A stretch of DNA of 64,000 nt from the NCBI RefSeq assembly GCF_000422725.1, contig NZ_KE383912.1:68611-132610 (forward strand), read 5' to 3'. Every line of letters starts with the position of its first letter. Positions within the stretch are counted from its first letter, which is position 1. Made by a program: the position numbers and the translations under genes. Positions 28,293 to 37,114 of the stretch are shown here, piece by piece. This DNA is from Flavobacterium subsaxonicum WB 4.1-42 = DSM 21790 (GTDB lineage: Bacteria; Bacteroidota; Bacteroidia; Flavobacteriales; Flavobacteriaceae). Below the pieces are notes generated by a model. The model was given only the letters and a program-made list of their open reading frames with translations. It searched no databases and had not been told where the DNA came from.

Positions 28293-28307
28293 TAAGAGGC
28301 ATCCCAG

Positions 28308-28397
28308 ACAAATAACTAAATCTCCAAATAACCGTATCCACTTCCTCATCAAATAACCAGATCCCCGAATTATCAAATTTCCAAATTATCAAATTAG
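28308..28397. repeat. Low-complexity CAAATTATC/CAAATAACC tract
   Basis: A run of imperfect units such as CAAATAACC, CCAAATAACC, CGAATTATC, CAAATTTCC and CAAATTATC. The 13-mer CATCAAATAACCA (28347-28359) occurs identically at 32458-32470 in a second tract of the same kind. It ends at the stop codon of the AraC gene at 28394. Confidence 0.6.
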
Positions 28398-29257
28398 TTA
28401 TACGATTTCTGGTATTTTAGGGGCGTCATGCCCGTAATGTCTTTAAAACATTTATGAAAGCTGGCAAAGTTGTAAAAGCCGCATTCAAAGCAAATTTCTT
28501 TCACGCTCATTTTGTTTTCTATCAGTAACCTACAGGCATGCCCAATGCGTATCTCATTGGTAAACAATGAGTATGTTTTGCCCGTGCGCGACTTAAAGAA
28601 CTTGCAGAACGAATTTCGGCTAATTTTTGCTACCTGCGCAATTTCCTGCAACTCAATTTTCTTTTTATAATTAAGGATGGTGTAGTTGTAGATGGATTGT
28701 ATCCTGTCGCGCTCGGTTTGCTGAAAGTCATACTGAAACCCGAACGACACCAAATAGTTAACCTCTTTACAGCGGCCAATTTCGAGCAGCGCCTCCATAA
28801 GGTTAATAATTTTTCGGCTACCCGATGTTTCCACTATTTCCTCAATTAATTCGGCAATAACTTTTCTCTCCGGCCCTGTTATTTGTATACCCTGCTTAGA
28901 ATGCTCTATAACCTTGTTAAGTTCCTGGTTTTCGGGCAGGTTTAAAAAATCCCTGCCCCAAAAATCGCGGGCAAAGTGCACCACATAAACATCAACGGCT
29001 TCAGTAAGCCCCTCTTTAAAATATTCCGTGTCAAACTGCCACAAGTGGGGTAAGTTACTGCCAATCAGCACAACATTGCCATCGGCAAAATTGCTGATGC
29101 TATCACCAATAAACTGTGTACCCTTACCCTTTTTTATATAAATAAGCTCCAGCTCGTCATGATAATGCCAGCGGTTGTTAATATCGGGCAGTACATCATG
29201 CCGCCCGCTAAACGACTGTGCCGAACCCGACGCTATGGTTAATCTGTGTGGTTTCAT
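28394..29257 (-). CDS. AraC-family regulator of the fucose-type operon
   Basis: Cupin plus AraC-type regulator of 287 residues. The frame opens at 29317, but the ATG at 29257 starts the usual N-terminus MKPHRLTIASG and is preferred. The cupin region has HYHDELELIYIKKGKG; the HTH domain lies at about 185-285 (KIELQEIAQVAKISRNSFCK and KMSVKEICFECGFYNFASFH). It is divergently transcribed from fucP with 171 bp between the starts, the normal place for the local regulator of sugar uptake and catabolism. The inducer (fucose or a keto-acid intermediate) is inferred. Confidence 0.88.
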   Translation of the reverse strand: MKPHRLTIASGSAQSFSGRHDVLPDINNRWHYHDELELIYIKKGKGTQFIGDSISNFADGNVVLIGSNLPHLWQFDTEYFKEGLTEAVDVYVVHFARDFWGRDFLNLPENQELNKVIEHSKQGIQITGPERKVIAELIEEIVETSGSRKIINLMEALLEIGRCKEVNYLVSFGFQYDFQQTERDRIQSIYNYTILNYKKKIELQEIAQVAKISRNSFCKFFKSRTGKTYSLFTNEIRIGHACRLLIENKMSVKEICFECGFYNFASFHKCFKDITGMTPLKYQKSYN

Positions 29258-29392
29258 TAATTTAAAAAGTTTGCAATTTGCGCACTTATTTTCGTTTATC
29301 AAACAAATATCGTACAATATGGCTTACTATTTAGACAATAAGGTAAAATTTTAAACTGGAAATTTAACCGTATTTTGTAATTACCCGTTTAG

Positions 29393-29406
29393 CACTATAA
29401 CAATTT
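29393..29406. promoter_or_regulatory. CACTATAAC motif in front of fucP
   Basis: CACTATAACAATTT differs at one base from CACTATAACGATTT in the inverted repeat upstream of susC. It lies 23-36 bp before the fucP start in the divergent intergenic region. Possible regulator site, but short and AT-rich. Confidence 0.25.
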
Positions 29407-29428
29407 CGTAATTTATTCAGGTAACAAC

Positions 29429-30742
29429 ATGAGCCACTCTTCCAATACAGATTTTATTACACCGGTTACACAAAAAAGTAGCCGTGGCTACCTGTTTCCT
29501 TTAATTTTGGTAACCAGCCTGTTCTTTTTTTGGGGGTTTGTGCACAACCTGGACCCGGTGTTAATTCCGCACCTTAAAAAAGCATTTAGATTAACCGACC
29601 TGGAGACTGCCTTTGTAGATTTCTCTGTGTTTATAGCTTATTTTGTAATGGCATTGCCTGCCGGTTATTTTATGAGAAAATACGGCTACAAAAGCGGTAT
29701 TATATTAGGATTGAGCCTCTTTGCCATTGGGTCGCTATTATTTTTGCCTGCGGCAGATACCCGAGAATATATTTTCTTTCTGGGGGCGCTGTTTATCATC
29801 GCCTGCGGACTTACCTTTTTAGAAACCGCTGCAAACCCTTATGTTACAGTTTTGGGCGACCCAAAAACGGCCACACAGCGCCTTAATTTCTCGCAATCGT
29901 TTAACGGTCTGGCAGCATTTTTAGCCCCGGTTGTGGGTGGTAAATTTATACTGTCGGGCACCAACTACAGCGAGGCACAACTGGCGGCTATGCTACCATC
30001 TGACAAAGAAGCCTACCTACTGGAAGAAGCCAGCAGTGTTAAAGGGCCTTACCTAACGCTGGGCATCATTATAATAATAGTAGCCATACTATTCGTGTTT
30101 ACCAAATTACCCGATATTAAAGAAAACAAAGCCGAGATAGAAGGCTCTAACATAAGGCATGCGCTACGGCATAAAAATTTACTTTGGGCTATTATAGCAC
30201 AGTTTTTTTATGTGGGGGCACAGGTTTGCGTGCTTAGTTTCTTTATCCGGTTTGTAACCACATCAGCCGGAATATCAGAAATCCAAGCCAGCTGGTATGC
30301 CGGGGCAGCAGGCCTTGCCTTTATGCTGGGGCGCTTTGCAGGCACATTTTTTATGCAATACATAGCCCCTAACCGCCTGCTTATGCTGTATGCAATTATA
30401 AGTATACTGCTAACCGTGGTGGCAATTTTTGCAAGCGGCATTGTTACCGTATATGCGCTAATAGGCATTGCGTTCTTTATGTCTATCATGTTTCCTACCA
30501 TATTTTCTATGGGCATTGCCGGTTTAGGAAGGGATACCAAACTGGGGTCGTCGCTCATTGTAATGTCTATTGTTGGCGGGGCTTTGCTACCATTGGGTTT
30601 GGGTTATATATCAGATATTACAGGTAACATACAGTACGGTTACGTGGTGCCGCTAATTTGCTTTTTGGTGGTGTTTTTCTTCGGATGGAAAAAATGGAGG
30701 CCCACTGCTACAGAAAATAATATTGCTTTAGAAATACAATAA
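29429..30742 (+). CDS. fucP: L-fucose/proton symporter family sugar MFS transporter
   Basis: Inner-membrane sugar:H+ symporter of 437 residues with about 12 membrane helices. Family features visible: the N-terminal FFFWGFVHNLDPVLIPHLK, FFLGALFIIACGLTFLETAANPYVTV after the second helix pair and the SQSFNGLAAFLAPVVGG segment. Relatives carry L-fucose, glucose/galactose or other monosaccharides; the downstream genes favour L-fucose. First gene of the catabolic operon, 6 bp before the dehydratase gene. Confidence 0.88.
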   Translation: MSHSSNTDFITPVTQKSSRGYLFPLILVTSLFFFWGFVHNLDPVLIPHLKKAFRLTDLETAFVDFSVFIAYFVMALPAGYFMRKYGYKSGIILGLSLFAIGSLLFLPAADTREYIFFLGALFIIACGLTFLETAANPYVTVLGDPKTATQRLNFSQSFNGLAAFLAPVVGGKFILSGTNYSEAQLAAMLPSDKEAYLLEEASSVKGPYLTLGIIIIIVAILFVFTKLPDIKENKAEIEGSNIRHALRHKNLLWAIIAQFFYVGAQVCVLSFFIRFVTTSAGISEIQASWYAGAAGLAFMLGRFAGTFFMQYIAPNRLLMLYAIISILLTVVAIFASGIVTVYALIGIAFFMSIMFPTIFSMGIAGLGRDTKLGSSLIVMSIVGGALLPLGLGYISDITGNIQYGYVVPLICFLVVFFFGWKKWRPTATENNIALEIQ

Positions 30743-30748
30743 TTATAA

Positions 30749-32389
30749 ATGAAACACTTAGTTATTAAAATAAACAAGGCCGATAATGTACTGGTTGCCC
30801 TTCAGGACCTTCCTAAAGGTACCGAGCTTGTTTTTGAAGGCGAAACCTATACCACTATAGAGGCTATACCGGCCAAGCACAAGCTGTTTATGCAGGATAT
30901 GCATGCCGGCGATGAAATTTTTATGTACGGCGTTCTGGTTGGTAAGGTGCAGTTTGATGTGCCAAAGGGATCGCGCATGAATGTGGAGAACACTAAACAT
31001 GCCGCCGAACCTTTTGCTTATCGCGATGTTGATTACACCTGGGAAGCCCCCGATGTCAGCAAATATGCCGGTCGTACTTTTAACGGTTACCACCGTAAAA
31101 ACGGCGATGTGGGCACGGCCAATTACTGGCTGTTTATACCTACTGTTTTTTGCGAAAACCGCAACCTGAGCATTATAAAAGAATCGTTATACAGCGAGTT
31201 AGGATATGCGGTAGACGATAAATATAAATCGTACACCCACAAACTGGTTCAGGCGTTTGAGAATGGCCAGGATGTTACCAACATTACTTTTGAGCCCAGT
31301 CGAGAGCCTAAAGCTAACCGAACATTTAAAAATATAGACGGTATAAAATTCCTGAACCATAATGGCGGCTGCGGCGGTACAAGGCAGGACAGCGATATGC
31401 TAAGCAAGCTGCTGGCTGCGTATGCCGATCATCCTAACGTTGCGGGTGTAACTGTGCTTAGCCTTGGCTGCCAGCACCTGCAGCTATCTGATTTTACGCG
31501 CGATGTTTTTGCCCGTAACCCCGATTTTGATAAGCCTGTGTTTATCTTTGAACAGCAAAAGGCGCAAAGCGAAGAGCAGCTGATACAGCAGGCCATTCGC
31601 GATACTTTTGTGGGCCTTATTGTAGCCAACAAGCAGGAACGCGAGCCGGCAACCTTAGATAAGCTAACCGTTGGCGTTAAATGCGGTGGCAGCGACGGTT
31701 TTAGCGGTATATCTGCCAACCCTGCCGTGGGCCATACGGCCGATTTACTGGTTGGGCTTGGCGCAAAGGTACTGTTGGCTGAATTTCCTGAGCTGTGCGG
31801 TGTGGAGCAGGAAATGATAGACCGATCTGTTGATAAACCTACGGCAGAGAAATTTATACGGTTAATGACCGAGTACGATGAGCTTGCTCATAAAGTGGGC
31901 TCCGGTTTTTATATGAATCCGTCGCCCGGTAATATTAAAGATGGCTTGATTACCGATGCCATTAAGTCGGCAGGAGCGGCGCGTAAAGCGGGTTCGGCAC
32001 CTGTGGTAGATGTTTTGGATTATACCGAGCCTGCCACCAAACCCGGCCTTAGCCTTGTGTGTACCCCCGGTAACGATGTGGAGGCTACCACGGGTAAAGC
32101 AGCATCGGGCGCAACACTTATATTGTTCACTACCGGGTTGGGCACGCCTACCGGTAATCCCGTTTGCCCTACCATTAAAGTGGCTACCAACTCGATACTG
32201 GCTAACCGCATGAGCGATATTATAGATATTGATACCGGCCCCATTATTAGTGGCGAAAAAACCATTACCCAAATGGGCGAAGATATACTGGAGTACTGCA
32301 TTAAGGTAGCAAGCGGGTTAGAAATACCTAAAGCCGTGCAACTTAACCAAGACGACTTTATTCCGTGGAAACGGGGTGTCAGTTTATAA
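30749..32389 (+). CDS. UxaA/GarD-family sugar-acid dehydratase
   Basis: Metal-dependent sugar-acid dehydratase, 546 residues. An N-terminal SAF-like domain (about 1-75, MQDMHAGDEIFMYGVLVGK) is fused to the altronate dehydratase catalytic domain (GDVGTANYWLFIPTVFCENR, NGGCGGTRQDSD, VGVKCGGSDGFSGISANPA, TTGLGTPTGNPVCPTIKVA). Characterised UxaA acts on D-altronate; in this operon with a mutarotase, two SDRs and a FAH-family hydrolase the likely job is dehydration of L-fuconate (or a similar 6-deoxy acid) to the 2-keto-3-deoxy acid, a step done by an enolase-superfamily enzyme in the known pathway. This assignment is inference; the family call is firm. Confidence 0.85.
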   Translation: MKHLVIKINKADNVLVALQDLPKGTELVFEGETYTTIEAIPAKHKLFMQDMHAGDEIFMYGVLVGKVQFDVPKGSRMNVENTKHAAEPFAYRDVDYTWEAPDVSKYAGRTFNGYHRKNGDVGTANYWLFIPTVFCENRNLSIIKESLYSELGYAVDDKYKSYTHKLVQAFENGQDVTNITFEPSREPKANRTFKNIDGIKFLNHNGGCGGTRQDSDMLSKLLAAYADHPNVAGVTVLSLGCQHLQLSDFTRDVFARNPDFDKPVFIFEQQKAQSEEQLIQQAIRDTFVGLIVANKQEREPATLDKLTVGVKCGGSDGFSGISANPAVGHTADLLVGLGAKVLLAEFPELCGVEQEMIDRSVDKPTAEKFIRLMTEYDELAHKVGSGFYMNPSPGNIKDGLITDAIKSAGAARKAGSAPVVDVLDYTEPATKPGLSLVCTPGNDVEATTGKAASGATLILFTTGLGTPTGNPVCPTIKVATNSILANRMSDIIDIDTGPIISGEKTITQMGEDILEYCIKVASGLEIPKAVQLNQDDFIPWKRGVSL

Positions 32390-32390
32390 T

Positions 32391-32500
32391 TTATTTTAAA
32401 TGTTGAATTTTAAATTTTAAATTCCCAACAACCATCAACTGGCAACCATCAACCAGCCATCAAATAACCAAATTATCGAATAATCAAATAAACATAAAAT
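32391..32500. repeat. Low-complexity repeat tract inside the fucose operon
   Basis: Spans the 111-bp gap between the dehydratase and the first SDR, in an operon whose other gaps are 3-30 bp. It holds AATTTTAAATTTTAAATT, then ACCATCAA units, then CATCAAATAACCA (32458-32470) and AATTATCGAATAATC, the same kind of sequence as at 28308-28397. Confidence 0.55.
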
Positions 32501-33265
32501 ATGTTTTCATTACAAAATAAAATAGCGGTAGTAACCGGTGCCGGCAGCGGTATTGGCAGGGCTATTGCGGTATTGCTTGCTAAACAGGGTGCCGAAGTGC
32601 ATGTTTTAGAAATCAGCCAGGAACAAGCTGGCGGCACGGTTTCGGAGATCCTTCAAAACTATAATAAGGCCGTGGCGCATGTGTGCGATGTATCTAACCA
32701 GCAAGCGGTTTTAGATACTTTTAAAGCCATTGGGCCTATTAATATACTGGTCAACAATGCCGGTATTGCCCACATTGGCAAAGCCGATACCACCCCCGAA
32801 GACGATTTTGACAGGGTAATGCGCGTTAACGTAAAAGGTGTTTACAACTGCCTGTTTGCTGCCATTCCGCAATTGCGACTGGCCGATGGAGGGGTTATTA
32901 TCAATATGGCATCTATTGCGGCATTGGTAGGTATACCCGATAGGTTTGCCTACAGCACGGCCAAAGGCGCGGTTAAGGCCATGACCATGAGTGTGGCTAA
33001 AGACTATATTGCAGAGAACATCCGTTGTAACTCCATTTCCCCTGCAAGGGTGCATACCCCTTTCGTGGATGGTTTCCTTCAGAAAAACTACCCGGATAAC
33101 ATCGATGAGATGTTCCAGAAACTGTCTAAAACGCAGCCCATAGGCCGTATGGCCGAACCGGAAGAAGTAGCATCGTTAGCGTTGTATCTTTGCAGCGACG
33201 AGGCCGGCTTTATTACCGGTGTAGATTATCCTATAGATGGTGGTTTTACCACCCTTAACAACTAA
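32501..33265 (+). CDS. SDR, likely 2-keto-3-deoxy-fuconate 4-dehydrogenase
   Basis: Classical NAD-dependent SDR of 254 residues: TGAGSGIGRA cofactor motif, NNAGIAH, Ser in INMASIAAL and Tyr-Lys in YSTAKGA, ending DYPIDGGFTTL. In the oxidative L-fucose pathway a SDR oxidises 2-keto-3-deoxy-L-fuconate to the 2,4-diketo acid, which the next gene product (FAH family) would hydrolyse; the adjacency supports this role. The alternative is L-fucose dehydrogenase, which I assign to the other SDR. Translation start is the ATG at 32501 right after the repeat tract. Confidence 0.82.
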   Translation: MFSLQNKIAVVTGAGSGIGRAIAVLLAKQGAEVHVLEISQEQAGGTVSEILQNYNKAVAHVCDVSNQQAVLDTFKAIGPINILVNNAGIAHIGKADTTPEDDFDRVMRVNVKGVYNCLFAAIPQLRLADGGVIINMASIAALVGIPDRFAYSTAKGAVKAMTMSVAKDYIAENIRCNSISPARVHTPFVDGFLQKNYPDNIDEMFQKLSKTQPIGRMAEPEEVASLALYLCSDEAGFITGVDYPIDGGFTTLNN

Positions 33266-33282
33266 TAAAACATATTAATTAT

Positions 33283-34137
33283 ATGAAACTGATACGATTT
33301 GGAGCCGAAGGCCACGAAAAGCCGGGCGTTATTATAAACGATACATGGTTTGACGTATCGCACCTTGTTGCCGATTATAACGAAGCTTTTTTTGCCGGCG
33401 GTGCCCTGGCAGAACTTAAAACTGCTGTAGATAAAGGCGGACTAACCCAAGTAGATAAAAGCACCCGTTTGGGCGCACCTATGGCAAGGCCCTCTAAGCT
33501 GGTTTGCGTAGGCCTTAATTATAAAGACCACGCTAAAGAAACCAATGCGGCCATTCCGGCAGAGCCTATTTTGTTCTTTAAGTCGACTACCGCCATTGTG
33601 GGGCCTAACGATGATCTTATCATACCAAAAAACAGTAAAAAAACTGACTGGGAGGTGGAGCTTGCCCTTGTTATAGGCAAAAAAGCAAGTTACGTATCTG
33701 AAGAAGAGGCTTTAAACCACGTTGCGGGCTATGTTTTGCATAACGATTACAGCGAACGCGAATTCCAGATTGAGCGCAACGGCCAGTGGGTTAAGGGTAA
33801 AAGCTGCGATACATTCGCACCGCTCGGCCCTTTTATTGCCACTACCGATGAAATTGAAGACGTGCACAACCTAAAGCTTTGGCTAACGGTTAATGGCAAA
33901 AAAGTTCAGGATGGCAGCACCGCCAACCTTATCTTTAATATTCCGTTTTTAGTGAGTTATATCAGCCAGTTTATGACGCTTTTGCCGGGCGATGTTATTA
34001 CCACAGGTACTCCTGCCGGTGTTGGCCTTGGCATGAAACCGGAGCCGTGGTACCTTAACCCGGGCGATGTTGTAGAGTTAGGAATCGACGGATTAGGGTC
34101 GAGCAAACAAACGGCTAAGGCTTATCAAAAAATATAA
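33283..34137 (+). CDS. FAH-family hydrolase (2,4-diketo-3-deoxy-fuconate type)
   Basis: Cytosolic metal-dependent C-C bond hydrolase of the fumarylacetoacetate hydrolase family, 284 residues. The metal site residues are visible: acidic WEVELALV and NDYSERE; also KLVCVGLNYKDHAKE, KSCDTFAPLGP and TGTPAGVGLG. In the oxidative fucose pathway this enzyme splits 2,4-diketo-3-deoxy-L-fuconate to pyruvate and lactate. Many homologues are annotated ureidoglycolate lyase; the operon context argues for the sugar-acid reaction. 17 bp after the SDR. Confidence 0.85.
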   Translation: MKLIRFGAEGHEKPGVIINDTWFDVSHLVADYNEAFFAGGALAELKTAVDKGGLTQVDKSTRLGAPMARPSKLVCVGLNYKDHAKETNAAIPAEPILFFKSTTAIVGPNDDLIIPKNSKKTDWEVELALVIGKKASYVSEEEALNHVAGYVLHNDYSEREFQIERNGQWVKGKSCDTFAPLGPFIATTDEIEDVHNLKLWLTVNGKKVQDGSTANLIFNIPFLVSYISQFMTLLPGDVITTGTPAGVGLGMKPEPWYLNPGDVVELGIDGLGSSKQTAKAYQKI

Positions 34138-34140
34138 TTT

Positions 34141-34470
34141 ATGACGCGCTATTGCCTTGCTTTAGACCTGGTTGATGATGCCACCCTGATTGCCGAATAT
34201 GAGGCATACCATAACCGGATATGGCCTGAAATTCAGCAGAGTATTGAAGGGGCCGGGGTTACCGCTATGGAAATTTACCGTACCGGCAACCGCCTGTTTA
34301 TGATTATGGAGGTTAACGATAGTTTTAGTTTTGAGGCCAAGTCCGAAGCAGATGCCGCCAACCCCAAAGTACAGGAGTGGGAACAGCTGATGTGGAAGTA
34401 CCAACAGGCACTGCCTAACGCAAAACCCGGCGAAAAGTGGGTAATGATGGATAAGATATTTACGCTTTAA
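34141..34470 (+). CDS. L-rhamnose/L-fucose mutarotase (RhaM family)
   Basis: Small cytosolic aldose mutarotase of 109 residues, of the RhaM/YiiL dimeric ferredoxin-like fold. It interconverts the anomers of a 6-deoxy-hexose, supplying the form used by the dehydrogenase. Visible family traits: the N-terminal YCLALDLVDD, the catalytic-region YHNRIWPEI, GVTAMEIYR and NRLFMIMEV segments, and the C-terminal W-rich MWKYQQALP. Begins 3 bp after the hydrolase gene and 30 bp before the last SDR. Whether fucose or rhamnose is the substrate depends on context. Confidence 0.87.
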   Translation: MTRYCLALDLVDDATLIAEYEAYHNRIWPEIQQSIEGAGVTAMEIYRTGNRLFMIMEVNDSFSFEAKSEADAANPKVQEWEQLMWKYQQALPNAKPGEKWVMMDKIFTL

Positions 34471-34500
34471 CCATCGGGTTAACATTAAATACGTACACAA

Positions 34501-35280
34501 ATGGATTTACATTTAAGCAATAAAATTATAGTGGTTAGTGGTGGCGCCAAAGGTATTGGTGCTGCCATTGCCAAAGGCCTTGCGGCAGAAAATGCCCTTC
34601 CGGTAATTATTGGCCGAGACACGGCCGATAATGAGAAGCTGGTTGCCGAAATTCAGGAATCAGGCTTTAAAGCCGATTATGTTACCGCCGAATTATCGAA
34701 CCCTGATGCCTGCAAAGCAGCTATAGATACTATTTTAGAAAAATATAAAACTATAGACGGGCTTGTAAACAATGCCGGCGCTAACGACAGCGTGGGCCTT
34801 GAAAACGGCAATTACGATGCCTTTATGCAATCGCTGCACAAAAACGTGGTGCATTATTATTTATTGGCACAACATGCCCTGCCTGCTTTAAAGCAGAGCA
34901 AAGGCGCCATTGTAAATATTGGCAGCAAAACAGGAGAAACCGGCCAGGGAGGCACATCGGGCTATGCGGCGGCAAACGGAGCGCGCAACGCCCTAACCCG
35001 CGAGTGGGCGGTAGAATTGCTGCCTTATGAAATTAGGGTTAACGCCGTTATTGTGGCCGAAGCCTATACCCCTTTGTATAAAACATGGATAAGCTCTTTT
35101 GATAATCCTGAAGAAAAACTAAAGACCATTACCGATAAAATTCCATTAGGCAAGCGCATGACCAAAGTGGACGAAATTGCCGATACGGTATTGTTTTTAT
35201 TATCAGAACGGTCCAGCCATACCACCGGCCAGCTGATACATGTAGACGGCGGTTACGTACACCTGGACCGCTCATTATAA
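34501..35280 (+). CDS. SDR, likely L-fucose dehydrogenase, YxxxN active site
   Basis: SDR of 259 residues with the cofactor motif SGGAKGIGAA and VNNAGAND. The catalytic Ser is in VNIGSKTGETGQ, and the Tyr is in GYAAANGARNALTREW: the usual YxxxK reads YAAAN, so the conserved catalytic Lys is replaced by Asn. The DNA (TAT GCG GCG GCA AAC) shows this is real in the sequence. The fold and context (last gene of the operon, after the mutarotase) fit L-fucose dehydrogenase, which makes the lactone. Either another residue takes over the Lys role or activity is altered. Confidence 0.78.
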   Translation: MDLHLSNKIIVVSGGAKGIGAAIAKGLAAENALPVIIGRDTADNEKLVAEIQESGFKADYVTAELSNPDACKAAIDTILEKYKTIDGLVNNAGANDSVGLENGNYDAFMQSLHKNVVHYYLLAQHALPALKQSKGAIVNIGSKTGETGQGGTSGYAAANGARNALTREWAVELLPYEIRVNAVIVAEAYTPLYKTWISSFDNPEEKLKTITDKIPLGKRMTKVDEIADTVLFLLSERSSHTTGQLIHVDGGYVHLDRSL

Positions 35281-35290
35281 CATAAACTAC

Positions 35291-37114
35291 TTATACAGCA
35301 CAGGCTACCAGGCCGGGAATTTCTACTGCCTGTAAATCTGACCTGTAGTGCTGTAATTGTTTAAGGATGTCGGCATCCTGTGCAAAATAATTGCCATCGG
35401 CAAACAGCGTTTGATAATAGTCGATGCCTGATAAGAGGTTGTTTTTAAAGGCGGTCCATTTTTTAATCTGGGCCGTTGTTACCTCTTTTCCTAAAGTTAT
35501 ATCTTCCTTAAAATAATCAACATACAACTGTAGCTCTTTTACAAACATATTAGGTCGGTACCCAGCACCCAACACCGATTTGTGCCCATAAATATGGCCC
35601 ACCATAGCCGCTAACGATACTTCTTTATCAAAATACGCCATATTAGGGCCGGGGCAAATAACAACGCCCTGTGCTTCGCCCTTTATGGCAATATGGTTCT
35701 CTAAATAAGCCGGATTGGCCAGGCCAACACAAAGGCACGACTTTAAGGTTATAACCTGCTGCTGCTGTTTATATTCTGAGGCTGAAAGGCCGTTGCTCTG
35801 CCCCTCAAGTTCCTCTAATTTTAATTGTTGGTACTTGCGCGATGCCGTACAAATGCCCTGCTCGTCAAACTCTCTGCTTAAGGCTAAAAGTTTTTTAGGG
35901 CAGGAGCTGCCTGCCCTGCCATCGGCAATGCGTTTGTTTTTAAAGGCTTCGTTTGTAGTGCCTTTAACGGTATTGAATGGTACCCCCAGTGGCGATATAT
36001 CGCTCCTGTAAAAATCGGCTTCACCGGCATTCATTAATAGCTGACGTGTAGCAGCATCGGTAGCGGTAGCCTCCGGGACCAGTAAAAAAGGCGAGCCCCA
36101 CCCCACCGAGTCGGCTTGGTACTCATCAATCAAAAAATCGTGCTCTTCTGCGGTACCAACCCCACCCTGAACGGTTATTTTTAGAGCCAAAGTTTTTTTT
36201 GGTACGGGCATTTCTTTCTGCGCGAGTATTTTAATCATCAGGCCATGTGCGGTATCTATAAGCTCTTGTTTGCGTTGTTTAAATTCTTCCATAATTGGGC
36301 CAAGCAGCAAACCCTCTGTTGCAAAGGCGTGGCCACCACAATTAAGGCCCGACTCTATCCGGTATTCGCTTACCCAAATTCCTTTTTTGGCTAAAAAACT
36401 ACCTTGTATAAGTGCCGACCTAAAGTCGCTTACCTTCAGTATGACTTTCTTTTTCAGGTTACCGTTCTCATCAGGAAAAAAATCACTGAACTCGCCTATA
36501 TAATTATACAGCGAAGGGTTCATACCCGCCGAAAGCACTACTGATGAACTTAATTGACTCTGTGCAAAACCACGCAATGCCGCATGGGCATCGTTATAAG
36601 CAGCAGGCAACGGCAGGTTTTTAATGTAATTGGTTTTATCAACCTTTGTCATAATATTTACATCTATGGCACCGGGTTGCAGGTGTTTTGCCACAAAACT
36701 CCTTATCTCGTTCGACTTGTCAAAATCGCTTGAAGCATAAAACTGCAGTCCGCGCTTAATGTCGCTCATCTGCGGCAGCATGGCAATAAAGTTGTTGAGT
36801 GCCTGTTTGCTGGTGGCCAGTTCGGCACAAAAGGCAGCATACTTTTTTTTAACAATCCTGTCAACAAGGTTAAGGTAGCCCGTTACGCGTTCGGCGCGGT
36901 AGTCATGCATCTTCTGGGTAATCTCTTTGTAGGGCAGCTCGAACTTCTGGCTGTAAAAGGCACGCATTTTTTCCATAAGCTCGTCGTCTACAATAGAAAT
37001 TACCGAGTCTATGCCAAATTGCGCCACCCTAATGGGCGAATCTATAGTATAAGCAAGCCCCATAACAGGTATATGAAAGCTGTGCGGCTGTTGGGTTTTT
37101 GTTGTCATTTGCAA
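35291..37114 (-). CDS. Conserved protein of unknown function (607 aa)
   Basis: I do not recognise a characterised family. There is no signal peptide or membrane segment. The N-terminus (HIPVMGLAYTIDSPIRVAQFG) and ITVQGGVGTAEEHDF, DSVGWGSPFLLVPEAT look like strands and phosphate-binding loops of a TIM-barrel, possibly FMN-binding like nitronate monooxygenases; this is weak. Four cysteines in the C-terminal half (SSCPKK, GICTA, and CxC in KSCLCVG) could bind a metal or an iron-sulfur cluster. The gene is convergent with the fucose operon (10-bp gap) and divergent from the TPR regulator at 37274 with 159 bp between them, so the latter may control it. Start is ATG 37114; an ATG two codons later is possible. 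Confidence 0.75.
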   Translation of the reverse strand: MQMTTKTQQPHSFHIPVMGLAYTIDSPIRVAQFGIDSVISIVDDELMEKMRAFYSQKFELPYKEITQKMHDYRAERVTGYLNLVDRIVKKKYAAFCAELATSKQALNNFIAMLPQMSDIKRGLQFYASSDFDKSNEIRSFVAKHLQPGAIDVNIMTKVDKTNYIKNLPLPAAYNDAHAALRGFAQSQLSSSVVLSAGMNPSLYNYIGEFSDFFPDENGNLKKKVILKVSDFRSALIQGSFLAKKGIWVSEYRIESGLNCGGHAFATEGLLLGPIMEEFKQRKQELIDTAHGLMIKILAQKEMPVPKKTLALKITVQGGVGTAEEHDFLIDEYQADSVGWGSPFLLVPEATATDAATRQLLMNAGEADFYRSDISPLGVPFNTVKGTTNEAFKNKRIADGRAGSSCPKKLLALSREFDEQGICTASRKYQQLKLEELEGQSNGLSASEYKQQQQVITLKSCLCVGLANPAYLENHIAIKGEAQGVVICPGPNMAYFDKEVSLAAMVGHIYGHKSVLGAGYRPNMFVKELQLYVDYFKEDITLGKEVTTAQIKKWTAFKNNLLSGIDYYQTLFADGNYFAQDADILKQLQHYRSDLQAVEIPGLVACAV

